Both the position numbers and the translations under genes were made by a program. Source: Ctena decussata (lineage: Eukaryota; Mollusca; Bivalvia; Lucinida; Lucinidae). Taken from it: a DNA stretch of 64,000 nucleotides. The notes under the pieces were generated by a model, which saw only the letters and a list, made by a program, of their open reading frames with translations, ran no database searches and was not told the origin of the DNA. Below are positions 33,736-44,322 of the stretch, piece by piece (positions within the stretch are counted from its first letter, which is position 1; each line of letters starts with the position of its first letter). The stretch covers positions 6,365,415-6,429,414 of the forward strand of contig OZ022506.1 in the NCBI GenBank assembly GCA_963989385.1, given 5' to 3'.

Positions 33736-33973
33736 GTTCACGTCATGCCGATCGTTAAGAAGAGGTGGGCAAAAACCGGAGCTCCGAAAAAAAACTATCT
33801 GAACTTCACACCCTCTCACTTGTGCGCGACCGAGGCTTGAGTGCACAGCGGCGAGAGACCTAATATTTAAGAGTCAGCGCTTTTATCTGATGGGCAGCGA
33901 AGCCCGTTCTTTCTACGGATTCCAAACAGAAAGGGGCTGGCCATCTTGCGCAGCTTCGCAGGATATTACAGTT

Positions 33974-34149
33974 TTAACTGAATGTGCATGGCTTGGGGTA
34001 CATTTTCATGCGACACCGACCAACTGTATGGATCAGACTTACCACATTAAAGAAAGGGGTGTGCTTACAGTCTGCCGGAATGTCAAACACAGTGGTATTC
34101 CTGATCCCAACAGTAAAATTTGAAAACGAGAGGCTTCTCATTTGTGAGG
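33974..34149 (-). CDS. epdr: Ependymin-related gene, exon 5 (terminal)
   Basis: Acceptor CATTTCAG, then two bases completing an Ala codon, then SQMRSLSFSNFTVGIRNTTV and FDIPADC, which aligns with the family's C-terminal F....GI.....F..P..C block. The frame continues about 30 residues to TAA. A perfect donor-like GTAAGT at 34042-34037 and a GTAAGC just after the PADC cysteine codon begins leave open a shorter or alternatively spliced end. Confidence 0.8.
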
Positions 34150-37100
34150 CTGAAATGATAAAATATACTGCTATTTAAAAGTACTCGAATGATTTTAGTA
34201 AACATGGGCAACATTCGCCTTCAGCCCCGTATAATCTACCTGTAAACGACAATATCACGTGAACTTGAAATAGCATAAATTATATCGGACATTGATACTT
34301 TTCCTCTTTTATTGTCTTCGTTGAAATCTTAAAAGAAAAGATAATCGGCGCAGATTAAATGGAAGTGTGTTTTGTAATATGTCTCTAGGTGAAGAGTTGA
34401 CAATAACTTTCATGAATATGACTCAAGTGAGCTATGTTGGTAGGCACACACAACCGTAATTTTGACACTGGGTGGCGACAATAACCTATCTCAAGATTGA
34501 GCTGTCCAATTTGGAATTCCAAAATAAACCGCGGTCAATCTTGAGATTGACCTGATTCCAAAACAGTTACCAATATGATGCATTGAATGTTTGTGTGTAT
34601 TAAACCGAAAGTAGAAATCGAAAGTAGAGCTACGATGAAAAAAGATTTTAAATATTTGCGTCTGTTTTTGATAAAATTTTTATTTTAATTTACCAACAAG
34701 AGAAACATTTTGAATCAATATCTGACAGACTGCTAGTATTCACGCAGTGCAGTACAACGGAAAAAATTCATTGACTTTTGATATTATTGGCTAAATTTTG
34801 ACATACGCGATATTTGACCAATGAAATATTGTGAAATGTGGAACAATACTGAAATTATACGCGGCTGCACCGCGAATAAAAAAAAATGTTGTTTTAGTTC
34901 CATATAGCGCACGTTTTTAACTGCACTGAGATCTTTTGAGTATATTCAATACAGTCATTTTTGCTCTGAATCACATGACCATAAGTTTCTAATAGTATTG
35001 CGGGAAAGCAAAAGGTTGCTCAGGTTCTTCGTTTTTCTTAAAATGCAAGTCGCAGGTCAAACATGTTGTGTTAGCCTAGTATTCTACACTATCTTACAAA
35101 TTTTTTGATATATATACTCGTATTTTTTAGTTTAAACATATTTTATTTCATTACATCACAATACCACATGTATTTACATAACATGAGAACATTTAAAGGA
35201 TCGTATTTTTTAGGAAATCAAAGAAATAATAATGCGGTCATTTTTAACAAATAAATTATAAATCTACATCCAAAACTTAATTTTCAATACCGTGCGTGAG
35301 GAAAGTAGTTGGGGACGGATATAGATAATATATTACTTTTACCATCATGTATAAAAAGTTTTCTATTATTTGTGTGTGTGTGTGTGTGCGTGTGTGCGCG
35401 TGCGTGCGTGCAAACGAGCAGACGTGTGTGTGTTTGTTTATAATTTATAAATTCATTTTGCCATTATGCTGTAAAGCGTTATTTTATCACGATTATTGCA
35501 TGCCCTAAGACGCGTCTTAGGGCATGCAATAATCGTAATAAAATAACGCGCGAAAATAATGTCAGTGCCTTTACCGAATTAGAAATTTATGAAAGGGTTC
35601 ATCTGTTGACAGAGAAGCATTAAGAAATTGAATTCCTGTTTACGGTGTAGTTATGGCGAAAACTTTTTTTCTTTACTGGTCATTTTACCCATCACCAAGC
35701 AAGCACTCGACTTTGACATAACATTGTTATTTGAAATAAAAAAAGTGGCGTCTATTCAGGATCTATAACGCTTCCTAGCGGACAAATGACGTCAGTACGT
35801 CGTCATTTTGACGTCATGTGCCCGCTGGGTTGCTTAAAGAAACGTCTAAGCAAAATGCAATAAAAGTGAAGAAATTATTACTACAAATTATCACTATCAA
35901 CTAGAAACGGACTCATCCACATTCCATTTGGCACGCAATATTGAATCAACATTGATTCATAACGTTGAATCAATGTTGATTCAATGTTGATTCAACTTCG
36001 GGTGCCTGCTTGGATGCTACGGATGTACACGTACACTAGCAAAACAAACAAAACTAGACAATCACTTAAGGTGATGAATGCCCCCGCCATATGCTTCACT
36101 AGATGAGTAATGTGTTAAGATATATTTGTGTGAAGTAACTGTCAGAGAGTAGCTTTCCCCCCTTAGTAGTATTTCCCCCCGGAAAAATGACTATGAGTTT
36201 TCCATAGTAGAATTTCCCACTTGAAAAATGGCTATATAGTAGAATTTCCCCCAGGAAATATGACTATATAGCCAATTTTCCCCGGGGAAAATCTACTATA
36301 CGTGTTTTTGCACAGCCGTTTTTCCCCTCTATAGTTGATTTTCCCCCTGGTAATATGATTGCAGGAAAACACGCTACAAAGTGGAATTTGTTCCTTCTCC
36401 AATTATAATAGTGAGGTTCATAACTGAAACAGAAATATGAGTATCTGTCCGTAAAATATCGATGGATAACAGATGCTAGAACCACATGCATGTGTCCATC
36501 AGTCTGTCTTATTTTTGTTTTGGGGAAACAGGTAGGCATTTTGCTTTTCCATGTTGGCCAAAAACGGATGAGTGTACGTTGTTGTGGGTTGTGTGCATAA
36601 AATTGTATAATTTTGTGTTTGTACAAGCGTTCATATGTGCGTGCGCGCAGCGGAGTGCCTGGACTAGTGTTCGCCTTTTATGCAGGAGTCGTGGGCTCGA
36701 CTCCCATTGGGACACACGTCCGATTATGAACTTCAATGTAATAACCTCCCTACTAAATCAAAGCACCTATTTGTACATCTTCCTATAGCTTGCGTGCGTT
36801 TTTGTACGTATATAAATATCTGCGATGAGAAGAAATCACGACATACTCGTTCCTTAAATTAGTATTTATTGATCATTATAAAAATATGGTTGCTAAATTT
36901 GCATATTGATTTTTTTTAAATTAATAACATTTATTACCTCCCTTGAAGAACTGATACATTTCTTATGCGATTAATTCCGTAAAATGTTTCTGTTCCATTC
37001 CGTTCCGTTTCGCAAAATACCAATAGCCATACCAAATTCACTAATAGCCAATTTCCCGGTGGGGGAAAAAGGACTATGGGTGAAAAGTGGCTCTATGAGG

Positions 37101-38914
37101 CCCGGACAATCCACTATATAGTCGTCCTTCCTATAGCCACTTTTTCGGAGGGGGGGGGGGGGGGGGGAAGGGGAAAAACCACTCTCTGACAGTAACATCA
37201 AAATCTGTCAGTAAATACAGGTGCTACAGGGATGACTGAGTTTTTCTAAAAATAGCAACTGTGACCTTGACCTTGGAACTACAACCCTGAAAGGTTAACT
37301 TGTCCAAGATATTGTCATACCTAATATTTGTGTGAAGTTCTATCAAAATCAGTTATTAAATAAAGGCGCTAGAACCATGACAAAGATTTACATGTACCTA
37401 TAATAGCATCTGTGACCTTGACCTTGGACCTACAATGCCGAAACGTAAATTTGTCCCAGATATTGTCATGCTAAATATTTGTGTCAAGTTATGCCAAAAT
37501 TATTCCAGAGGGATGACAACGTATTTTCTAAAAAAAAGCAAATGTGACCTTGACATTGATCCTAAAATTCTGTTCACCAACTTGTCCACGATATTGTCAC
37601 ACTAAACATTGAGGTGAAGTTACATCAAAATTGTTAATGAATAAAGGAGCTTGAGGGATGATAAAGTTTTTTTTTTCTAAAAATAGCAACTGTGACCTTG
37701 ACCTTGGACCTGCGGTGCTGAAACGGTAATTTATTCAATATATTGTTACACTTAACATTTATGTGAAGTTACATCAAAATCGATCTATAAATAAAAGCGC
37801 TGGAACGATGCCCTAGTTTTCCTGAAAATAGCAACTGTGACCTTGACCTCGATCCTACCAACATGAAACGCAAAGTTGTTCGAGGTACTGTCATACCCAA
37901 TAAAGCTGTGATATAATACCAAAATCAGTAAATAAATGAGGCCGCTAGAGCGACGATAAAAGGTGAGCTTGTATATAAGTTATGGAAATATGGTCAAAAT
38001 ATGTATGTTATTTAAGGGGAGATAATTCTGCAATTAAGACCTGACTCAAAATTCTGTTTCCTTTATGCACATGTTCAATGCATGTTTGAACGGTGTTGCA
38101 AGTTTCAAATCCCTACATCAAACACTGTTGGAGGAGTTGAAGAGACAAGAACAGTACTACAAAGTGTGAAATATTGTCAAAATATGTATGTCATTCAAGG
38201 GGATGTAATTCTGCCATAATGACCTAAATCAAAGTTCCGTTTCCTTTATGCACATGTTCGATGCATGTCTGAACTGTGTTACAAGTTTCAACTTCCTGCA
38301 TTAAATACTGTAGAAGGAGTTGCGGAGACAAGAACAGTACTACAAATGTGAAATATGGTCAAAATATTTATGTCATTCAAGGGGACATAATTCTGCAATA
38401 AAGACCTTAAACAAAGTTCTGTTTCCTTTATGCACATGTTCAATGCATGTCTGAACTGTGTTGCAAGTTTCAACTCCCTGCATCAAATACTGTAGGAGGA
38501 GTTGCGGAGACAAGAACAGTACTTCGTGGCGGGGGCATAAAAACAAATAGGGTAAATAAGAATTGCATTAGAAAACAAACATGACGGACTGTCCGTACGT
38601 ACGTACGTACTAACGTACATTGTTCGTTACCGCCATAGAACTCCTGTGCTACAGGTATACAGCCAGTGTCCGGGGGTCTCGCCGCTGTCACCGTAACATA
38701 CCCATGCTCTGTGGCCACAACCGGTATTCTGTACACGTCAACATAAAGGGGACTCTTAGATCCTCCGTAATAGTAGCTCCTCACTTTGACCGAACCGGCT
38801 GAAATTAGCATTGAACACAGTTGCAAAAAAAATAAATAAATAAAATAGATAAATAAAAAAATCAAAATAAAAAGTAACAAACAAGCAAGCAAACAACCCC
38901 CCCCCCCCCCCCCC

Positions 38915-38972
<58 letters not shown>

Positions 38973-41900
38973 AAAACAGAAAAAAACAACAAAAAAAAAC
39001 AACAACAAAAAAAAAAAAAAAAAAAACATACATACATACATACAGACTTATATTTCATATATACAGCGATGTTGGTGTTAATGACAATAATGTATCAATA
39101 ATGTATAGTTGACTCTTTTATCTCGGACACTGATATCTCAAAGTACCTTCTTATATCAAAGAATATATTTTGGACATATTTCTTATTTGCTTTATATTTC
39201 AACTCCTGTTATCGTAAACTTGTGGTATATTAAAGTAAGTTTTGTGGGAACAGAAAACTTACATTGAAATATCCGTAGTTTGAGAAGAACTTCGAGTTTG
39301 AGATATCGATAGTTAATTGTATTTACTTAATCTGCGGATCCTCCACTTAGACGTATGGTTGTAAGACATTGTGGTACTGTTTGGCAATGAAATATGTTTA
39401 TGCGCATGCATCAGGTTGCCGAGGATATCAACTGACTTGACAGTAGGTCACCAAGAATATAAAGAGTTAACTTTTTTTCTTTAAAGGAAGGATGACAGTA
39501 GCAGGATATTTTATTAGTGCAAATATCCGATCACTCAAGATTAAAAGCTGTCATGAAACTTGGTTACCATGAAAATACTAGAGATTTGGACAGATAAGTC
39601 TGAGCAAACAGTGGAGACTCAGATCAGACTAAAGGAGTAGTCTGATCAGGGTCTACACTGTTTGCCATTCCATCAGCATTTTTGGACGCATTGCTGTTTA
39701 GTTTTAGGTCAGTTATATACTTAAGAACAAAAGTTCTGCACGGATGTAAATTTAACATCCGTGCAGAACGTTTGTCCTTAGGTAAAGTAATTATTTTCAG
39801 TTGTCCAAATTTTTAGAATTTTTATAATATCAGAGGTCAAAATGACAAACTGGGCTGTTCGGGAAGTTTGCATTAGATTGTCATGAAATTGTCAAATATC
39901 AAGATAATCTGCTTATTTTTTTTCAAATATTACAGATAAATATTATTGAACTAGCTTTCCGCAGATAAACATAAAACAATTTCCACTATAACAAAAAAAA
40001 TAGGTAACCCTGGAAACGCATGTAGTCCGGAATGCCTCACATAAAAAATACGCAAAATTCTTATAATTTGCAGTTGCAGTCGGCTTTGCCAGTGTTATTT
40101 GGAACATGGTTAAAATTTCGCGAAAATTCTCTGTATGCTTGCGTGACGCCCTAACGTTATTCCGTAATACGGCAACTCCGTCGTTTCAAACATCAATTTT
40201 GAGTATAACAATTTTGTTAAAAGTGTCAGAAAGTGATAGCGTCAAAGAAAACGACTGTCAATTGCAAAGTAAAGGAAATGATTCGCACCGATCGGTGTAT
40301 GGCAGTGAGGTCTATTGCACAGGAACTGTGTGTGTCATGCTCACCTGTCATTATGTACTAACTAAATTGGGTGAATCATGTGACGTTTTATGTATTGTTA
40401 CCAAGGATGCGTTTGATATTTTTTACCACGAATATGTGTGGCATCTCTTTCCAGGAATGCATTTGATATGTCTTAAAAGGAGTAAGTTTGATATATCTTA
40501 CCAGGAACACAAGGTGGAGGAAACGGTGCATCATCTGTATAGTTCTTACAACCGGTTTCATCAATCATGTAATGCACTTTCTGAAAAGAAAATAACAGGG
40601 CCGAGTTGTTCAAAGTATCGTTAGCCTAACGAGCTCGTTAAGAGGTCAACTCGTTAAGTGTTTTGTGACTTTATAGCCAAGTACACTACTATTTTTTTGT
40701 TGAAAATATTGCAAAAGCTTCTCACATTTTGCAACAAAAAATATTGGCATATTTGCGATATTAACGTTTGAAATTTTAACGTCACGTTAACTAACGATGT
40801 CGTTAGTTTTGAACAACTGGGCCCAGACCTTTAATTAAATATTATTGATTCCTTTTTATTTTGTTTTGTATATTTATTTTATTTATTCATTTTTATCTGT
40901 TCATTTTTTGTTGATTCCATGCTCTATTGGCTTTAAATGTACTATTAGACGGTAGAAATAGGAAATAGAAAAGGGAGTGTACACTGTCAATTACTTAGAT
41001 TTTACGGCAAAAGAACTGGCGACTGGCTGCCGGGATATTACCTAAAGTTTTTAATATGGAAACCGACTGCATGGTAAAAACCATCCTGTCTTTCAATCCA
41101 CGTTTAATTTTTATATTGTCAGTTATGAGTAAAAAAAAATGAAATGCAGAATTAAAACAAGTTGTCATATACAGTCATTTTCCATCTTAAAAAGTTACGG
41201 TAGTATAGGACGGTACTTTTTAATTGAAATGGCCTGGCAGCCAGTTGTCAGGTGTTTAACCGTTAAGTCTATGTGACTTTTTTCTTTTAAACTGTATAGT
41301 TGTAAGCAGTTAATAAAACTTTTGCACGGGCTTCAGACTGAGTGATCTACGTTACTAACACTACAAGATAGAATAGCTACGCTTTAGCAAATAGGTTATA
41401 CTAGCTTAGACAGATCAGTAGTGCAGACTCTAATCAGCTTGTTCCTTGCGAAAAAGCCCTATCATTCGTTCATCTATTTAGAATTTTACGGCTCTATCAA
41501 ACAGCAGTCCATTTGGGCCGATGGAAGATGCATGAGGCGAGAAAACTATCATGTACTTGGCCAGATTCGAATCCACGACCTCTAGATTTATGACTACAGG
41601 GCGTTAAACCTCTGGACTCAAGCTTCATAATTTGTACTATATACTAGCTGAACCGCAGCACTACACTAGCTGAACCGCAGCGTTACACTAGCTGAGCCGT
41701 AACGCTACACTAGCTGAACCGTAACACTACACTAGCTGAACCGTAACGCTACTCTAGCTGAGCCGTAACGCTACACTAGCTGAACCGTAACGCTACACTA
41801 GCTGAGCCGTAACGCTACACTAGCTGAACCGTAACGCTACACTAGCTGAGCGGTAACGCTACACTAGCTGAACCGTAACGCTATACTAGCTGAACCGCAA

Positions 41901-44118
41901 CGCTACACTAGCTGAACCGCAACGCTACACTAATTAAACCGCACCGCTACACTAGCTGAACTGCAACGCTACACTAGCTGAATCACAACGCTACACTAGC
42001 TGAACTGCAACGCTACACTAATTAAACCGCAACGCTACACTAGCTGAACTGCAACGCTACACTAGCTGAATCACAACGCTACACTAGCTGAACCGCAACA
42101 CTACACTAGCTGAGCCGCAACGCTACACTAGCTGAGTCGCAACCCGAGCTACCTTGAATACCGTCAACTCTCGATACCTGAAGGTCAAAGTTCGTCTCGA
42201 ACTACTGATATCTCGAAGAAAATTTCTGGTGCCACAAAATTAACTTTGAGATACACTCAATGACAATCATAGTTTAGCATATCAGACTGATCATTTGCGC
42301 CTACATAGTTGGCTAGGCCTGTCAGTCTCAATACTAAAGTTTAAAGGTTGTCTGCCTCTTGACATATTAGAATAGGTAAGACAAAACAACCTGCGAATAT
42401 GCACTGTCTGAACAAGGACTTCTTAGTTCACAGGGTTCTTTGAAATAAACCAAGCGGGCACATGACGTCATACTGACGTCGTATTGACGTCGATGCGATG
42501 TGATGACGTTTCATCGATGTCAGTATGACGTCATGATAACGTCATTGGCGCAAAACGTCGTAATGAAGTCGCACTGACGTCGATGCGACGTTATGACGTC
42601 GCATCGATGTCAGTATGGCGTCATTTAAAAGTCATGTGCCTTCTGGGATCGATTTGCTTTAGTTTGAATGGAGACCTATAGCTTCTAGTCCTAGATTTGC
42701 AAAAACTGCTTTAATAGTTCTGTCTCTACTTACATTTTTAAAGTCCTGCAGATATCGGTATTTTCTTTTTCCACGAAATGTTGATGACTCCTCGACGTAC
42801 GAGTTTACCATCAATCTGTCTTGATCATAAGATATAAGGGAGATACCCTAGAAATAGAATACAAAATTCCGCGGTTGCTTATAGACAACAATGTCATGTT
42901 ACTCATTTTTATTTGTTAAATGGACATGCATTTCTTCATTAACTGTAAGGTGAAATCACGGACTTATTGTGGGAAATTCAACACAAGCAATTTTGTTGTG
43001 GGTCTATGTCACACGCTAAGTTGTCTTTGCATTGGTCAGTTATACCCCATCAGATGACTTTATGGAGACCTTTTTGGTGTGGCTCGGACTGATTCGAAAC
43101 CGGCTGACGTACTCGTTGGTGTTAACCTTCGTTTCAAAGGATCTATCAACGGGCCGCGTAGCGCAGTCGGTAGGGCACCTGACTCATAAGTCAGAGGTCC
43201 TGGGTTCGATACCCGGTCTGGTCACATACTTTCGTTTCTCTTTCCGCTGATTCAAGAAGGGCAGTTGTCAGTTACTGGCGAAAGTATGTGCACTTAGTAC
43301 TGGTTAAGTGCTAATCCAAACTGTTCCATTATTAGGACAACTAAAGTAAAATTATAAGGAGAGCTTTTCCATTTTTTATAAGTTTTATGATAAAACTTAA
43401 ATGGATACTCAGTTTTGCGATTGAAGGCATTGTCCCTATCAACGGAAATTTACAATATCATATATTTTGTCAATCTCTGTCCTGACTGCGCAGTTTGGTC
43501 GGATAATACGCAAATGCTTATGTCATAATGTAGATTTCATAACATTGATCTCATTATCTTACCTGATAAATACTTGGATACCGTTGTGGCTAAAACATCC
43601 GTGGCCTGAGTGGTTAGCGCTTGGCTTACTAATCACGGGTAATGGGTTCGAGTCAGGCTTGAGGCGAGGCTCTTTGCGAATGTTGTTCAGAGCCCATCAA
43701 AATCACTCTCTCGTCGTCCTGATATGACTGAAGTACTTTCCATGAGGACGTAAAATCTCAAGAGAACCTGCAGCAATATCCGTTGTGGCCCTAGTTCGAT
43801 CCCCGGTGTCAGCACGTGACAGGAAAATCGTCCTTTACCCAAGGTCGGTGGGTTTTTTCGTTCCTTCTCACATAAGGCCACCGAACGCCGACATCCGTGC
43901 TTTCAACGACGCATTCTGAAGTACACTGAGCTTTCTTAGTGGAATAAAAGAAAGTCATAATAAATAAAAAAAAATCTTACCTCAGTTTCTTCCGGCTTTC
44001 CACTATAGACAGACCCCACCAGAAAACCCTGGACGGCTTCCCATGCTTTTACAGTACAACAAGGGTAATCACCTCTCACCACACCGATAAAACAAAACAA
44101 AACTAAAATTTTAATCAT
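33974..44118 (-). CDS. epdr: Ependymin-related secreted protein gene, five coding exons
   Basis: Joining exons 44118-43981, 42847-42734, 40580-40502, 38798-38631 and 34149-33974 gives 675 nt: 224 codons and a TAA. Every intron is GT-AG and phases agree (0, 0, 1, 1). The product starts with a signal peptide (residues 1-16, MIKILVLFCFIGVVRG). It then has PCC and WE near residues 19-26, LISYDQDRLMV (exon 2), YMIDETGC (exon 3), PCVPAGSVKVRSYYYGGSKS (exons 3-4), GCIPVAQ (exon 4) and VGIRNTTVFDIPADC (exon 5). This is the order of the ependymin/EPDR family, secreted glycoproteins of lipid-binding fold type. NxT sites lie at about residues 97, 177 and 184. A GTAAGT lies inside exon 5, so the last ~35 residues could be spliced differently. 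Family call is firm; function in the animal is not known. Confidence 0.88.
34195..35315 (+). repeat. Dispersed repeat, copy 2, with two insertions
   Basis: Matches 3240-3775 in order from GGGCAAC to GTTGGGGACG. A ~550-bp segment (about 34330-34880, including an inverted CTCAAGATTGA / TCAATCTTGAG pair) and an ~80-bp AT-rich segment (about 35130-35200) are extra. The smaller one is flanked by direct copies of TCGTATTTTTTAG, a likely 13-bp target duplication. The copy lies in intron 4 of the ependymin-related gene. Confidence 0.82.
35373..35432. repeat. (GT)n-rich microsatellite
   Basis: TGTGTGTG run continuing as degenerate GTGCGTGCG and GTGTGTG. Confidence 0.9.
35476..35549. repeat. 74-bp near-perfect palindrome
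   Basis: GCGTTATTTTATCACGATTA...GACG|CGTC...TAATCGTAATAAAATAACGC with essentially no loop (centre at 35512/35513). Confidence 0.92.
35929..36006. mobile_element. GGCACGCAATATTGAATCAA palindromic MITE, copy 3
   Basis: Left GGCACGCAATATTGAATCAA, inner TTGATTC and GTTGAATCAATG, right TTCGGGTGCC. A GACGTCA palindrome fragment with GTGCCCGCTGGG lies ~100 bp before it. Confidence 0.72.
36078..38538 (+). mobile_element. Tandem-core element M5 (ATGCCCCCGCCA termini), interrupted
   Basis: Perfect 12-bp inverted termini ATGCCCCCGCCA and TGGCGGGGGCAT. The core has ~145-bp units (TGTGACCTTGACCTTGGACC, GAAGTTACATCAAAAT) from 37200 to ~37980, then three ~178-bp units (TTCAAGGGGA.., TTTATGCACATGTTC, GGAGTTGCGGAGACAAG) to the right end. 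No ORF. The first unit is split by the TIR element at 36139-37192. Whole structure lies within intron 4 of the ependymin-related gene. Confidence 0.82.
36139..37192. mobile_element. 1.05-kb CTGTCAGAGAGT TIR element, copy 2
   Basis: Same 12-bp ends and interior as 15742-16820, including the tRNA-like block at ~36650-36715. TAA flanks both sides (36136-36138 and 37193-37195). Removing the element and one TAA restores GTGAAGTAACATCAAAAT, which matches sibling units reading GTGAAGTTACATCAAAAT. No transposase. Confidence 0.92.
38594..38609. repeat. (GTAC)n microsatellite
   Basis: Four tandem GTAC/CGTA units, lying just past the exon 4 splice donor of the ependymin-related gene. Confidence 0.8.
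38631..38798 (-). CDS. epdr: Ependymin-related gene, exon 4
   Basis: 168 nt between acceptor ATTTCAG and donor GTAACG, phase 1 to phase 1. It encodes GSVKVRSYYYGGSKSPLYVD, then VYRIPVV...GYVTVT and GCIPVAQEFYG, the conserved sheet strands and third cysteine block of ependymins. If the donor were not used the frame would run on into the tandem repeat at 38545 and below, which supports splicing here. Confidence 0.88.
38897..39041. repeat. Poly-C / poly-A tract and (CATA)n
   Basis: About 19 Cs followed by about 55 As, a broken A-rich stretch and CATACATACATACATA. In intron 3; the minus-strand frames made of Phe and Gly runs are artefacts of this tract. Confidence 0.95.
39604..39666. repeat. GCAAACAGTG...CACTGTTTGC palindrome
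   Basis: GCAAACAGTGGAGACTCAGA is matched inversely by TCAGGGTCTACACTGTTTGC, with AGTCTGATC blocks at the centre. Related hairpins occur at 52417-52483 and 53032-53090. Confidence 0.8.
39719..39782. repeat. 64-bp hairpin
   Basis: AAGAACAAAAGTTCTGCACG and its inverse CGTGCAGAACGTTTGTCCTT enclose GATGTAAATTTAACATC. Confidence 0.88.
39783..41639. other. Intronic sequence, no other element named
   Basis: Apart from exon 3, this holds AT-rich sequence, an inverted pair around 40612-40820 (GTTAGCCTAACGAGCTCGTT and ACGTTAACTAACGATGTCGTTAG, possibly a decayed MITE) and a tRNA-like B box on the minus strand near 41560-41620 (GTGGATTCGAATCTGG). Confidence 0.5.
40502..40580 (-). CDS. epdr: Ependymin-related gene, exon 3
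   Basis: 79 nt between acceptor CTTTTCAG and donor GTAAGA. It encodes KVHYMIDETGC then KNYTDDAPFPPPCVP plus one base of the next codon (phase 1). This matches the family's Y.ID.....C......P segment. A 172-codon frame on the other strand (40106-40624) overlaps it and is judged a shadow. Confidence 0.87.
41640..42142. repeat. 22-bp minisatellite (~23 copies)
   Basis: Unit ACACTAGCTGAACCGTAACGCT, with variants GAGCCG, GAACTGCAA, GAATCACAA and AATTAAACC. Variants are grouped in runs, showing that short blocks were duplicated together. In intron 2 of the ependymin-related gene. Confidence 0.96.
42452..42645. mobile_element. GACGTC-rich palindromic MITE
   Basis: Ends GGGCACATGACGTCAT / AAAGTCATGTGCC and internal CGATGCGA(T/C)GT.ATGACGT and TCGATGTCAGTATG blocks in inverted pairs. 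The GGGCAC/GTGCC ends relate it to the GGCACAC palindromes. The many TGACGTCA words come from the palindrome and are not read as CRE enhancer sites. Confidence 0.78.
42734..42847 (-). CDS. epdr: Ependymin-related gene, exon 2
   Basis: 38 codons between acceptor TTTCTAG and donor GTAAGT, phase 0 at both ends. The peptide GISLISYDQDRLMVNSYVEE and the following basic segment ending YRYLQDFKN correspond to the SYD..N.R......E segment of ependymins. It has no ATG start and so was found by reading for splice signals and family motifs. Confidence 0.85.
43151..43306 (+). mobile_element. tRNA-Met-derived SINE-1, copy 3 (3' truncated)
   Basis: The cleanest head of the four: TAGCGCAGTCGG A box, CTGACTCATAAGTCAG arm and GGGTTCGATACCCGG B box. 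It stops abruptly after TAGTACTGGTTAA, lacking the CTTAGGAGG...GACGTAAAGC tail. In intron 1 of the ependymin-related gene. Confidence 0.92.
43598..43770 (+). mobile_element. tRNA-derived SINE-2-like copy
   Basis: TGGCCTGAGTGGTTAGCGC head and GGGTTCGAGTCAGG B box, then AGCCCATCAAAATCA and the SINE-2 3' part TCCTGATATGACTGAAGTAC with GAGGACGTAAAATCTCAAG. The head differs from SINE-2 proper, so this is a subfamily with a different tRNA-like front. Confidence 0.75.
43790..43895 (+). mobile_element. Fragment of a third tRNA-derived SINE type
   Basis: Begins at a B box (AGTTCGATCCCCGG) and continues GTCAGCACGTGACAGGAAAA. The A-box part is missing. Family placement is tentative. Confidence 0.45.
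43981..44118 (-). CDS. epdr: Ependymin-related gene, exon 1
   Basis: 46 codons, ATG to GAG, then donor GTAAGA (phase 0). It encodes the hydrophobic signal peptide, then DYPCCTVKAWEAVQGF, the family's Cys-Cys and Trp-Glu start, and VGSVYSGKPEETE. The ATG is chosen because it begins the signal peptide and is the one conserved in the relic copy at 27498-27608. Confidence 0.9.
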
Positions 44119-44171
44119 TATCGGTTGTGGTCGGTTGTAGTTTAGATTAAAGCTGAACAGCGTATCTTTGC

Positions 44172-44181
44172 CTTTAAATAG
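44172..44181 (-). promoter_or_regulatory. TATA-like box upstream of the ependymin-related gene
   Basis: CTATTTAAAG on the minus strand, ~55 bp before the ATG. Position and the following leader (CAAAGAT...TTCAGCTTT) are conserved with the relic copy near 27653, which argues that this is the core promoter. Confidence 0.6.
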
Positions 44182-44261
44182 CTTCTCTTTTAAGGTGACT
44201 AGGTACACTTTCAGGGGAAACAATTTTGCTTTTCATTTTTGTTTTTTCTAAGCAACGTTCG

Positions 44262-44322
44262 CCAACTCTGAAAGGAAAGAATTTGCTCCTTAGGAGCAAA
44301 TTCTTGCCTTTAAGAGTTGACC
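44262..44322. repeat. Hairpin AAGAATTTGCTCC / GGAGCAAATTCTT
   Basis: Arms from CAACTCTGAAAGG to CCTTTAAGAGTTG are inverted complements with a TTAG centre; ~140 bp upstream of the ependymin-related start. Confidence 0.88.

Noticed and set aside
38470..39058. Long minus-strand frames rich in Phe and Gly
   Set aside because: The N-terminal parts are translations of the poly-A/poly-C tract. Only the internal part is real, as exon 4 of the ependymin-related gene.
40106..40624. 172-codon plus-strand frame
   Set aside because: It lies antisense over exon 3 of the ependymin-related gene, has no recognisable motif, and its length comes from low stop density in that segment.
42452..42645. Cluster of TGACGTCA words as a CREB-responsive enhancer
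   Set aside because: The words are part of a palindromic element with GGGCAC/GTGCC ends and recur in related palindromes.
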